Source of the DNA: Achromobacter deleyi
Lineage (GTDB): Bacteria > Pseudomonadota > Gammaproteobacteria > Burkholderiales > Burkholderiaceae_B
Assembly (NCBI RefSeq): GCF_016127315.1
Contig: NZ_CP065997.1
Span: 1,426,001 to 1,490,000, forward strand
Length of the DNA stretch: 64,000 nt
Direction of reading: 5' to 3'
Shown here: positions 1-7,599 of the stretch, piece by piece
Layout of the letters: each line of letters begins with the position of its first letter
How positions within the stretch are numbered: the first letter of the stretch is position 1
Program-made: the position numbers and the translations under genes
Notes under the pieces: generated by a model
Databases searched by the model: none
The model's input: the letters and a program-made list of their open reading frames with translations, nothing else
What the model was told of the DNA's origin: nothing

Positions 1-1
1 G

Positions 2-976
2 CTGCCCAAGCAGCGCCAGAACCTGCTGTTCTCGGCCACCTTCTCGGATGAGATCCGTTCGCTGGCGCGCGGCGTGCTGAACAACCCCGGCGAAGTCTCG
101 GTCACCCCGCGCAACACCGCCACCGAACTGGTCACCCAGACGGTGCACCTGGTCGAACAGCACCACAAGCGCGACCTGATCAGCCACATCATCCGCGAAA
201 GCGGCTGGCACCAGGTGCTGGTGTTCACCCGCACCAAGCACGGCGCCAACCGCCTGGCCGAAAAGCTGGTCAAAGACGGCCTGACCGCCGCCGCGATCCA
301 CGGCAACAAGAGCCAGTCGGCCCGCACCCGCGCGCTGGCCGGCTTCAAGGAAGGCACCGTGACGGTGCTGGTGGCCACCGACATCGCCGCCCGCGGCCTG
401 GACATCGACCAGCTGCCCCAGGTGGTGAACTTCGAACTGCCCAACGTGCCGGAAGACTACGTGCACCGCATCGGCCGCACCGGCCGCGCCGGCGCCACCG
501 GCGCCGCGGTCTCGCTGGTGGACAACAGCGAAATCAAGCTGCTCAAGGACATCGAGCGCCTGATCAAGAAGACCATCGAGCGCAAGCCGGTGGCCGACTG
601 GACTCCGCCCGCCACCAGCGCCGCCGCCTTCGAACGCCAGGAACGCGACGAAGACGGGCGCCAGCCGCGTGGCGGTGGCGGCCGTAACGGCGGCCGCGGC
701 GGCAACGCCGGCGCGCCCCGTTCGCGTCCGGCCAACGCCGCGCCGCGCAACGCCAACGGCGGCCGCGCCCCGGCGCCGGCCCGTGCCGGCGGCGACAACC
801 GCGGCGGCCAGGGCCAGCGCGACGGCAAGCCGTCCGACCGTCCGGCCCACGCCGGCCGCGGCGACGCCCGCCCGCAGCAGAACCACCGCCGTCCCGAAGG
901 CAGCGCCCGTCCCGCCGGCAACGGCAACGGCGGCCGCCCGGCCGGCGGCCCGCGCGCGGCGCTGCTCTCCAAGTAA
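2..976 (+). CDS. DEAD-box RNA helicase, RhlE-like (5' part missing)
   Basis: ATP-dependent RNA helicase of the cytoplasm, probably acting on structured RNA during ribosome assembly or RNA turnover. The gene enters from the left edge, so Walker A and the DEAD box lie outside; 324 codons are visible. Motif III (FSATF) is in the first 15 codons. The helicase C domain follows, with motif V ([11 protein letters not shown], about positions 380-412) and motif VI ([10 protein letters not shown], about 466-495). From about position 650 the protein becomes a low-complexity tail of Gly, Arg, Ala and Pro with RGG-like clusters, typical of RNA-binding tails of RhlE/DeaD-type helicases. Membership of the family is certain; which paralogue (RhlE or another) is inferred. 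Confidence 0.9.
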   Translation: MPKQRQNLLFSATFSDEIRSLARGVLNNPGEVSVTPRNTATELVTQTVHLVEQHHKRDLISHIIRESGWHQVLVFTRTKHGANRLAEKLVKDGLTAAAIHGNKSQSARTRALAGFKEGTVTVLVATDIAARGLDIDQLPQVVNFELPNVPEDYVHRIGRTGRAGATGAAVSLVDNSEIKLLKDIERLIKKTIERKPVADWTPPATSAAAFERQERDEDGRQPRGGGGRNGGRGGNAGAPRSRPANAAPRNANGGRAPAPARAGGDNRGGQGQRDGKPSDRPAHAGRGDARPQQNHRRPEGSARPAGNGNGGRPAGGPRAALLSK

Positions 977-1021
977 TATCAGCGGCATACCTGTTACTGC
1001 GACCCACGGACCCGCGCCATC

Positions 1022-1651
1022 ATGCCTCTTTCTACCTGGTTGACGTTCTTCCTGGCCTCCTGGGCCATTTCGTTCTCGCCCGGCGCGGGGGCCATCTCCG
1101 CGATGTCCTCCGGACTGAAGTACGGCTTCGCCCGCGGCTACTGGAACACGGCCGGCCTGATCATGGGCATCCTGTTCCAGTTCGTGGTGGTCGCGGTCGG
1201 CCTGGGCGCGGTGCTGGCCACCTCCGAGATGGCCTTCAACGTGGTCAAGTACCTGGGTGTCGCCTACCTGATCTACCTGGGCGTGCGCCAGATCCGCACT
1301 GACGCCGCGCCGGTCGCGGTCGATGCCGGCGATCCCAAGCAGGCCTCGATCCGCGAGCTGGTGATGCGCGGTTTCCTGATCAACACCATGAACCCCAAGG
1401 GCACGGTGTTCCTGCTGGCCGTGGTGCCGCAGTTCGTCGACACCGCCTTGCCGCTGACGCCGCAGTACGCGGCGCTGGCCGGCACGCTGGCGTTCACCGA
1501 CCTGGTGGCGATGGGCGTGTACACGCTGCTGGCGGCGCGCGTGCTGCGCCTGCTGCGCGATGCCAAGCACATCCGCTGGATGAACCGCACCTTCGGTTCG
1601 CTGTTCATCCTGGCCGGCGTGTTCCTGGCCTCGTTCCGCCGCCATTCCTGA
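1022..1651 (+). CDS. LysE/RhtB family amino-acid exporter
   Basis: Inner-membrane exporter of the LysE/RhtB superfamily, which moves amino acids or derivatives out of the cell; the substrate cannot be read from the sequence. The 209 residues match the family length. The N-terminal segment carries the family hallmark SFSPGAGA at residues 18-25, followed by about five further hydrophobic segments and a mid-protein NTMNPKG motif near residue 121, which is conserved in RhtB proteins. It starts 45 bp after the helicase stop and could share its transcript, but nothing functional links the two. No dedicated regulator is adjacent. Confidence 0.88.
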   Translation: MPLSTWLTFFLASWAISFSPGAGAISAMSSGLKYGFARGYWNTAGLIMGILFQFVVVAVGLGAVLATSEMAFNVVKYLGVAYLIYLGVRQIRTDAAPVAVDAGDPKQASIRELVMRGFLINTMNPKGTVFLLAVVPQFVDTALPLTPQYAALAGTLAFTDLVAMGVYTLLAARVLRLLRDAKHIRWMNRTFGSLFILAGVFLASFRRHS

Positions 1652-1762
1652 ATTTCCACGCGCGGGGCACGCGCCGGCAACGGCGCGTGCCCCGCTTGTT
1701 TCGATGCACGATACCGGACCGCGCCGGGCTGAAGCCGCGGCGTCAGGTTGAATCCTCCGATC

Positions 1763-3370
1763 ATGAACATCCCACAAGAAGTAGCGCGGCGCCGTACCTT
1801 CGCCATCATTTCCCACCCCGACGCGGGCAAGACCACGCTGACCGAAAAGCTGCTGCTGTTCGCAGGCGCGATCCAGATCGCCGGCAGCGTGAAGGCGCGC
1901 AAGGCTTCGCGCCACGCCTCGTCCGACTGGATGGAAATCGAAAAGCAGCGCGGCATTTCGGTGGCCTCGTCGGTGATGCAGATGGAATACCGCGACTGCG
2001 TCATCAACCTGCTCGACACCCCGGGCCACCAGGACTTCTCGGAAGACACCTACCGCGTGCTGACGGCGGTGGACGCCGCGCTGATGGTGATCGACGCCGC
2101 CAACGGCGTCGAACCGCAGACCATCCGCCTGCTGCAGGTCTGCCGCGCGCGCAATACGCCCATCATCACGTTCATCAACAAGATGGACCGTGAAGTGCGC
2201 GAGCCGCTCGAACTGCTGTCGGAGATCGAAGGCCACCTGGGCATGGACGCCGTGCCGTTCTCGTGGCCGGTGGGCATGGGCAAGGCCTTCGGCGGCGTGT
2301 TCGACATCCGCCGCGACCGCATGCGCGTGTTCCGTCCCGGCCAGGAGCGCCGTTCGGACAACGACGATTTCATCGAAGGCCTGACCAATCCCGAGATCGG
2401 CCGGCGTTTCGGCTCGGCCTTCGAACAGGCCAGCGGCGAGATCGAACTGATCAACGAAGCCGCGCCCGCGTTCGACCGCGACCAGTTCCTGGCGGGCAAG
2501 CAGACCCCGGTGTTCTTCGGCTCGGCCATCAACAACTTCGGCGTGCAGGAAGTGCTGGACGCGCTGGTCGAACAGGCGCCGCCCCCCGGCCCGCGCGTCG
2601 CGCTGCAACGCGAAGTGCAACCCGAGGAGCCCAAGTTCACCGGCGTGGTGTTCAAGGTGCAGGCCAACATGGACCCGGCCCACCGCGACCGCGTCGCCTT
2701 CGTGCGCGTCAGCTCCGGCCGCTTCGAGCGCGGCATGCGTCTGAAGGTCGCGCGCACCAACAAGGAAATGCGCCCCAACAACGTGGTGTCGTTCCTGTCG
2801 CAACGCCGCGAACTGCTGGACGAGGCCTATGCCGGCGACGTCATCGGTATTCCCAACCACGGCGTGCTGCAACTGGGCGACGTGCTGACCGAAGGCGAGA
2901 CGCTGCAGTTCACCGGCCTGCCGTTCTTCGCGCCGGAACTGTTCCAGGCCGTCGAAGTGAAGGACCCGCTGCGCACCAAGCAGTTGCGCACCGGCCTGAC
3001 GCAGTTGGGCGAAGAGGGCGCCATCCAGGTGTTCCGCCCCGAGGCCGCCGGCGGCTCGCTGCTGCTCGGCGCGGTCGGCCAGCTGCAGTTCGAAGTGGTC
3101 GCGCACCGCCTCAAGACCGAGTACGGCGTGGACGCGCGCATGCTGCCTTCGCGCTACACAATGGCACGTTGGATTACTTCTGATAACCCCAAGGCGCTGC
3201 GCAAGTTCATGGATGCCAATGCAGCCCATATCGCCTATGATGTGGTCGATGCGGCGGCATTTTTGATCAGTTCCCCCGCGCAGTTGCGCGTGGCCGAGGA
3301 ACTGTATCCGGATGTGAAATTCCACGCCATGCGGGAGCACGGCGGCAAGGTCTTCGGAGACAAGGCGTAG
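1763..3370 (+). CDS. prfC: Peptide chain release factor 3 (RF3)
   Basis: Translational GTPase that recycles RF1/RF2 from the ribosome after termination. Visible GTPase motifs: G1 SHPDAGKT (residues 17-24), G3 DTPGHQD (85-91) and G4 NKMD (139-142), followed by the RF3-specific domains to the C terminus. The ATG at 1763 gives 535 residues and the expected N terminus MNIPQEVARRR. An in-frame TTG at 1748 would add five residues, but neither start has a clear Shine-Dalgarno. The motif spacing and the KARKASRHASSDWM stretch distinguish RF3 from EF-G. It is the best conserved housekeeping gene in this part of the window. Confidence 0.97.
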   Translation: MNIPQEVARRRTFAIISHPDAGKTTLTEKLLLFAGAIQIAGSVKARKASRHASSDWMEIEKQRGISVASSVMQMEYRDCVINLLDTPGHQDFSEDTYRVLTAVDAALMVIDAANGVEPQTIRLLQVCRARNTPIITFINKMDREVREPLELLSEIEGHLGMDAVPFSWPVGMGKAFGGVFDIRRDRMRVFRPGQERRSDNDDFIEGLTNPEIGRRFGSAFEQASGEIELINEAAPAFDRDQFLAGKQTPVFFGSAINNFGVQEVLDALVEQAPPPGPRVALQREVQPEEPKFTGVVFKVQANMDPAHRDRVAFVRVSSGRFERGMRLKVARTNKEMRPNNVVSFLSQRRELLDEAYAGDVIGIPNHGVLQLGDVLTEGETLQFTGLPFFAPELFQAVEVKDPLRTKQLRTGLTQLGEEGAIQVFRPEAAGGSLLLGAVGQLQFEVVAHRLKTEYGVDARMLPSRYTMARWITSDNPKALRKFMDANAAHIAYDVVDAAAFLISSPAQLRVAEELYPDVKFHAMREHGGKVFGDKA

Positions 3371-3406
3371 ACCCGTTCGGGTACCGCACGGCAGATGAGG
3401 GTAGCA

Positions 3407-4096
3407 ATGTCTTGGCGTTTATTATTCGCAACGCTCCTGCTGGCGCTTGGCGCGTCGGCATGGGGCGGCATTCAACTGGGTGATTGGCTGGTGGCGCATG
3501 CGCCGCCCGCCGCGCCTGCGCCCGGCCAGGATGCGGCCGCGTCGCAGCAGCCCGTGCTCGACGCCAACGGGCGTCCCTACGTGGCCCAGCCGCCGCAGCC
3601 GCGCATCGACGGCACGCTCGGCGTGCCCGACAAGCCCGCCGACCGCGAATGGGCCATCAACACCGTGTCGCTGTTCGACACCGTCAGCGATCCGGCCGTG
3701 AAGATCTCGCGCGAACGCATCAGCCAGGAACAGGCGCGCGAAATCGCCGCCGCCTCGGAGGTGCCGCTGCCGCAAGGCGGTTCCGACGTCAGCACGCTGG
3801 ACCTGCAGGCGCCGGGCACCGGCGCCGCCGTCAATGGCGGCCAGGGCCAGGCGGGCACCCAGACGCAGGCCGCCGGCTACGGCAACACGCCGATGGTGCA
3901 GGCGCCGCCGCCGCCCAACTCCTCGCCCGCGCCCGGCGCGCCCGGCTGGCAGGACGCGCTCAAGCGCGAACTGGCGCAGTGCGCCACGCAAGGCTTCTTC
4001 GAGCGTCCCTCGTGTTCGTGGGCGGCCCGCAACAAGTACTGTGGTCCGAACCGCGCCTGGGGCACGATGGCCGAATGCCCGGCCCGCCCACAGTAA
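3407..4096 (+). CDS. Small exported or membrane-anchored protein, function unknown
   Basis: I do not recognise this protein beyond general features. The ATG at 3407 (229 residues) is preferred because GAGG lies 6 bp upstream; an ATG at 3395 lacks such a site. Residues 4-20 are hydrophobic and could be a signal peptide or membrane anchor. A long Pro/Ala/Gln/Gly-rich linker follows. The last 40 residues hold four cysteines (CATQGFFERPSC, then KYCGPN and AECPARPQ), suggesting a small disulphide-stabilised periplasmic domain. It begins 36 bp after prfC and ends before a strong bidirectional terminator. Confidence 0.75.
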   Translation: MSWRLLFATLLLALGASAWGGIQLGDWLVAHAPPAAPAPGQDAAASQQPVLDANGRPYVAQPPQPRIDGTLGVPDKPADREWAINTVSLFDTVSDPAVKISRERISQEQAREIAAASEVPLPQGGSDVSTLDLQAPGTGAAVNGGQGQAGTQTQAAGYGNTPMVQAPPPPNSSPAPGAPGWQDALKRELAQCATQGFFERPSCSWAARNKYCGPNRAWGTMAECPARPQ

Positions 4097-4133
4097 ATCC
4101 CCGCATTCACCGTCCGCGCCACGCGCGGCGGCA

Positions 4134-4170
4134 GCAAAAAAATGGCGCCCCGCGGGGCGCCATTTTCATG
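4134..4170. terminator. Bidirectional terminator between the secreted protein gene and bfr
   Basis: A perfect 13-bp stem (4139-4151 with 4154-4166) with a 2-base GC centre is flanked by an A-run on the left and TTTT on the right. It can therefore act as a Rho-independent terminator for both convergent genes. Confidence 0.85.
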
Positions 4171-4183
4171 CCGGCACAATCGT

Positions 4184-4660
4184 TCAGTCGGGCACCGACA
4201 TCTGGCTTTGCAGGTAGTTCTGCAGGCCGACCTTGTCGATCAGGTCGATCTGGGTTTCCAGGTAGTCGATGTGCTCTTCGGTGTCGTCCAGGATGTCCTG
4301 GAACAGATCACGCGACACGTAGTCGCGCACCGATTCACAGTAGGCGATGGCTTCCTTGACGGTCGCCTGGGCGCCTTGCTCCAGCTTCAGGTCACAGGCC
4401 AGCAGCTCCGGCACGTCCTCGCCGATCAGCAGCTTATGCAGATCTTGCAGATTGGGCAGGCCGTCGAGCATGAAGATGCGCGCGATCAGGCGATCGGCAT
4501 GCTTCATTTCACCGATGGACTCTTCGTACTCGTGCTTGCCCAGCTTGTCGAAACCCCAGTGGTTCAACATGCGGGCGTGCAGGAAATACTGGTTGATCGC
4601 CGTCAGTTCGTTGGTCAGTTGCTTGTTCAGAAACTGGATGACGGTTTTGTCGCCTTTCAT
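4184..4660 (-). CDS. bfr: Bacterioferritin
   Basis: Haem-containing iron-storage protein that assembles into a 24-mer cytoplasmic shell and oxidises Fe(II). All six canonical ferroxidase ligands are at the standard numbers (E18, E51, H54, E94, E127, H130), and M52 is the haem ligand. The 158-residue length is exactly typical. The start at 4660 is supported by AAGGAGTCC just upstream. The open frame continues far upstream, but that part is not Bfr-like. Its partner ferredoxin bfd is 2.5 kb away on the same strand, separated by an exporter and a LysR gene. A Fur-like box lies about 170 bp upstream of the start. Confidence 0.97.
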   Translation of the reverse strand: MKGDKTVIQFLNKQLTNELTAINQYFLHARMLNHWGFDKLGKHEYEESIGEMKHADRLIARIFMLDGLPNLQDLHKLLIGEDVPELLACDLKLEQGAQATVKEAIAYCESVRDYVSRDLFQDILDDTEEHIDYLETQIDLIDKVGLQNYLQSQMSVPD

Positions 4661-4826
4661 AATGGACTCCTTGCAGTCGGGCGCGACGCGCACTGCATCG
4701 CGACAAGAAGCGCACGATGCCGCGAGTACGCAACCCCGGCAGACTAACATCGGCCGCGGGGCCGCGCCTAGCCTTGGCGCGCATTTGGTAAACCGCTTTA
4801 CGAGCGCTACAAGAAAGCGACAAACA

Positions 4827-4841
4827 AATGAGAATGAGTAT
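4827..4841. promoter_or_regulatory. Candidate Fur box upstream of bfr
   Basis: AATGAGAATGAGTAT matches 12 of the 14 defined positions of the Fur-type pattern AATGATAATnATTAT. It lies 167 bp upstream of bfr, so the leader would be long. This is a pattern match by eye and is unproven. Confidence 0.4.
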
Positions 4842-4989
4842 GTGTGCGGGATGATTTGCCAGCGCGATACCGGTATTTGGCGGCCTGCGCGCGCGTGACG
4901 CGCCATATTCGGCCGCCATTTGCCGCGAAAAGCGCTGCCGGCGCGCAGCGCTCGCGCCGGATTCCATCGATCGCCCGCCCAATCTTTTT

Positions 4990-5904
4990 TTATGGCGCGC
5001 GCCGCGTCGCCAGCCAGATGCCGAACGCGATCGGCACGATGCCCAGCAGATCCAGCCACGACACCTGTTCGCGCAGCACCAGCCAGCCGAACAGCAGGCC
5101 CAGCGGCGGCATCAGGAAATGCAGGGCGCTGGCCGCCGTCGCGCTGGCGCGGCCCAGGATCATGAACCACAGGTAGTAGCCACCAATCGACACCGCCACG
5201 ATCATGTAGGCCATGCTCCAGAACAGGCTGGCCGTCATGCGCGCATCGCCGATGTTGTCGTGCAAGAGCGCCACTGGCATCAACGCCACCGCGCCGGCCA
5301 GCGACTGGATGCCGGTCGCCATCCACAAGCCGGTCGACGGCTTGAGACGCTTGTAGAGCAGCGTGCCCGCCACCAGCGCCACCAGGCCGCCTGTCACCAG
5401 CAGGGTGCCGTGCAGATCCTCCTGCATGCCCGACAGGCGCGAACGCAGCACCAGCGCCACGCCGGCCAGCCCCAGGCACAGGCCCAGCATCTTGCGCCAG
5501 CCCAGCCGCTCGCCGAGCACCGGCCCGGCCAGCACGCCGATCAACAGCGGATTGGTGCTGATCAGCACCGCGGTGAAGGCCGACGACACCGTGGTCATGC
5601 CGCTCCAGCTCAGGCCCAGGTAGGCCGCGTTGTTCAACATACCCAGCAGCACCAGCGACGCCAGGTCGCGGCCGCTGGGCCGTTGCCAGCGGCCACTGGC
5701 CGCGGCCACGCCGAGCATCAGCGCGCCTGCGATCAGGAACCGGATTGTCAGCAGGGTCAGCGGCGGACAGTCGCGCACCGCGATCTTGGCCGCCGCGAAC
5801 GCCGAGCTCCACAGGAAACAGAACGCCGCGATGGGCGTCCAGGCCACGCCCATCGGCGCGTCGGCGGGCAGGGCGGTGGCGGGCAAAGTCGATGACGCCT
5901 TCAT
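4990..5904 (-). CDS. EamA/DMT family transporter
   Basis: Ten-helix inner-membrane exporter of the drug/metabolite transporter superfamily (two EamA repeats), usually exporting amino acids or small metabolites. About ten hydrophobic segments can be followed across 304 residues. The N-terminal repeat begins with [19 protein letters not shown] and the second repeat starts near the middle of the protein. I place the start at 5904 (MKASSTL). An in-frame ATG at 5937 would add 11 residues, and neither has a convincing ribosome binding site. It is divergent from the LysR gene at 6017, the common arrangement for a regulator and its exporter target. Confidence 0.85.
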   Translation of the reverse strand: MKASSTLPATALPADAPMGVAWTPIAAFCFLWSSAFAAAKIAVRDCPPLTLLTIRFLIAGALMLGVAAASGRWQRPSGRDLASLVLLGMLNNAAYLGLSWSGMTTVSSAFTAVLISTNPLLIGVLAGPVLGERLGWRKMLGLCLGLAGVALVLRSRLSGMQEDLHGTLLVTGGLVALVAGTLLYKRLKPSTGLWMATGIQSLAGAVALMPVALLHDNIGDARMTASLFWSMAYMIVAVSIGGYYLWFMILGRASATAASALHFLMPPLGLLFGWLVLREQVSWLDLLGIVPIAFGIWLATRRAP

Positions 5905-5957
5905 GGCAGCAGGTCCGGCAAAGGAAGAGGAGCCCATTCTGGGCGCGGCCCTATCCA

Positions 5958-5983
5958 TTGACAAACGCTTTATTTGGATCAAA
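5958..5983. promoter_or_regulatory. EamA-LysR intergenic control region
   Basis: The short divergent interval contains a perfect -35 hexamer TTGACA (5958-5963) reading toward lysR and an interrupted palindrome TTTG-GAT-CAAA (5973-5983), a plausible LysR half-site pair. No good -10 was found at standard spacing. Confidence 0.35.
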
Positions 5984-6016
5984 AGTATTTGAAAAACCGA
6001 TGCCAAGGCGCCTTCC

Positions 6017-6937
6017 ATGCTCGATCTCGATCTATTGCACAGCTTCGTCTCCGTCGTCGACGCGGGCGGGTTCACCCGCGCCGGCGAACGGGTGCACCGC
6101 AGCCAGTCCACCGTCAGCCAGCAGATCCGCAAGCTGGAAGAGACCCTCGAATGCTCGCTGTTCGTGCGCGAGGGCCGCCAGGTCCACCTGACCGAGGACG
6201 GCGAGCGCCTGCTGGGCTATGCGCGCCGCATGCTGGCGCTGTCCACCGAGGTGCGCGAAGCCGTCAGCGGCCGCAAGCGGGTGGAGGTGATCCGGCTGGG
6301 CATTCCCGACGATTTCGCCGCCGACACGCTGACGGCCATCGTGGCGCAGTTCGCCCGCGCCCGGCCGGCCGTCAGGCTGTCGGTGCGCTGCGACCTGACC
6401 GTGGCCCTGACGCGCGGCCTGGAACGGGGCGACCTGGACCTGGCGCTGCTCAAGCGCGAGCCGGGCGCCGGCCCGGCGCTGACGAGCTGGCCGGAACACC
6501 TGCACTGGATCGCCGGCCAGCACGGGCTACCCGCCAGCACCGAACCGGTGCCGCTGGTGGCCTTTCCGCAGGGCTGCATCTACCGCAACCGCGCCATCCA
6601 CGCGCTCGAGCGCGCCGGACGCCGCTGGCGCATCGCCTACGAGAGCCCCAACCTGATGGGGATCCAGGCCGCGCTGGCGGGAGGATTGGGGGTGGCCTTG
6701 CTGGAGCGCCGCTGCATCGCCGCGGGCCATCGGCTGGTCGATGACATGCTGCCGCCGGTGCCGCCGTCCGAATTGGCGCTATGCCTGGCGGACAACGCGC
6801 GCGAGCCGGTGCGCCAACTGGCGGGGATGATCAGGGATTTTTGTGAAACGGAAACACAACGGCTTGCAGGGCTGGGCCTGCAAGCCGTGACAGATGACGG
6901 CGCCGCTCAGGCGACCGCGACCTGGATGACCGGATAG
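6017..6937 (+). CDS. LysR family transcriptional regulator
   Basis: DNA-binding regulator with an N-terminal winged helix-turn-helix (residues 1-60, including FTRAGERVHRSQSTVSQQIRK) and a C-terminal periplasmic-binding-like effector domain; 306 residues is standard. The divergent EamA exporter is the likely target, with autoregulation also expected. The last 31 bp overlap the 3' end of bfd on the opposite strand (6907-6937), so the two genes are convergent with no spacer and no terminator between them. Confidence 0.92.
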   Translation: MLDLDLLHSFVSVVDAGGFTRAGERVHRSQSTVSQQIRKLEETLECSLFVREGRQVHLTEDGERLLGYARRMLALSTEVREAVSGRKRVEVIRLGIPDDFAADTLTAIVAQFARARPAVRLSVRCDLTVALTRGLERGDLDLALLKREPGAGPALTSWPEHLHWIAGQHGLPASTEPVPLVAFPQGCIYRNRAIHALERAGRRWRIAYESPNLMGIQAALAGGLGVALLERRCIAAGHRLVDDMLPPVPPSELALCLADNAREPVRQLAGMIRDFCETETQRLAGLGLQAVTDDGAAQATATWMTG

Positions 6938-7188
6938 CTGCTGTTCGCCGCGGCCGCGCCCGGCTCGGCCATGGCGGCCGGCGGGTTGACCGGAACGGCG
7001 ATCGAGCGCACATCGCACACGCTGGAACAGCGGCCGCCCGGCAGGTATTCGGCGGCGGTGGCCGCGCAGCAGCCGCAGCACGTGGCCACGCCCAGCTCGA
7101 ACTGCAGGTCGGAAAGCGACGTCGCGCCCGCGTCCACGCTGGCGCGGACTTGGCGTTCGGTAATGGCATTACATACGCAAATGTACAT
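6907..7188 (-). CDS. bfd: Bacterioferritin-associated ferredoxin
   Basis: [2Fe-2S] protein that reduces bacterioferritin so that stored iron can be released. MYICVCNAITERQV is the Bfd signature: C4 and C6, then a C37-C38-G-C40-C41 cluster supplying the other two ligands. At 93 residues it is longer than the roughly 64-residue E. coli protein; the extra C-terminal part (Ala/Pro-rich with two more Cys) is of unknown role. The start at 7188 has no Shine-Dalgarno, but the predicted transcription start coincides with this ATG. An ATG at 7206 lies upstream of that point. The tail overlaps the lysR 3' end. Confidence 0.93.
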   Translation of the reverse strand: MYICVCNAITERQVRASVDAGATSLSDLQFELGVATCCGCCAATAAEYLPGGRCSSVCDVRSIAVPVNPPAAMAEPGAAAANSSYPVIQVAVA

Positions 7189-7224
7189 GAGAATAATTAT
7201 CGACATTTATTCGTGCAATGACAA
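7186..7224 (-). promoter_or_regulatory. bfd promoter with Fur box over the -10 element
   Basis: On the minus strand: -35 TTGTCA (7219-7224), a 17-bp spacer, -10 GATAAT (7196-7201), 7 bp, then the ATG of bfd (7186-7188). TGAGAATAATTATCG (7188-7202, plus strand) matches 12 of 14 defined positions of the Fur pattern TGATAATnATTATCA and covers the -10 and the start point. Repression by iron-loaded Fur is the direct expectation. Confidence 0.75.
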
Positions 7225-7269
7225 GTACCGTGCCTAAATAATTTGCAACTTCGTGGTCACCTAACTCTT

Positions 7270-7599
7270 TGAAATAAGGGACGTTTTATCGGCACCGCTT
7301 GGCACACGGCGGGATGGTGCGTGCCCCACCCCGCGCCCCATACCACGCCGTTCAGTCGCTCCAGCAGGGCGCCCTTTGCCATCAATTCGAGGGATATTCG
7401 CGGCGGGCATGCAGGATATTGATGACCTCGATCGCCGTCCCGGTGACCCTGCCTGTTCTTCAGTCTCGAATTCCGAGAGCGTGGGGGAAGGGACTGGGCC
7501 CATGGAAAAGCTCCTGATGAAAGCCCGGTGTACGGCAACGAACGCTCATCAAGGCGCCGGGCCCCACGGCGCTCTGCCGCAAAAATATCCCTTATTTCA
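7270..7599. mobile_element. 330-bp MITE-like element with 29-bp imperfect terminal inverted repeats
   Basis: The ends read inward as TGAAATAAGGGACGTTTTAT... (from 7270) and TGAAATAAGGGATATTTTTG... (from 7599, complementary strand). The first 12 bp are identical, 21 of the first 25 positions match without gaps, and 23 of 29 match overall. The right end overlaps the rpoN stop codon (TGA at 7597-7599). No transposase is encoded and no target duplication is evident. This accounts for the otherwise gene-free stretch 7207-7596. It could be a miniature transposon or the remnant of a larger one. Confidence 0.5.
7382..7459 (-). pseudogene. Possible remnant of a ParE/RelE-type toxin C terminus
   Basis: Inside the 330-bp element one minus-strand frame reads RTGRVTGTAIEVINILHARR followed by EYPSN and a stop. 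This resembles the end of ParE-family toxins, where a Val-Leu-His-x-Arg-Arg-Asp-type motif closes the protein. A TGA at 7460-7462 cuts the frame off upstream and no antitoxin is visible. Only 25 codons remain, so the identification is tentative. Confidence 0.3.

Noticed and set aside
600..976. Arg/Gly-rich repeats as a separate repeat element
   Set aside because: They are the translated low-complexity tail of the helicase, a normal feature of the family, and not a DNA repeat.
4184..5812. An apparent 542-residue fusion ending in bacterioferritin
   Set aside because: Only the last 158 codons are Bfr. The upstream part is antisense-like or out-of-frame sequence overlapping the EamA gene, and bfr has its own strong ribosome site.
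7261..7503. An 80-codon minus-strand frame with AGGAG before its ATG
   Set aside because: It lies within the inverted-repeat element and reads out through its left end repeat, with Ser/Pro/Arg-rich content and no family resemblance. A good ribosome site alone is not enough.
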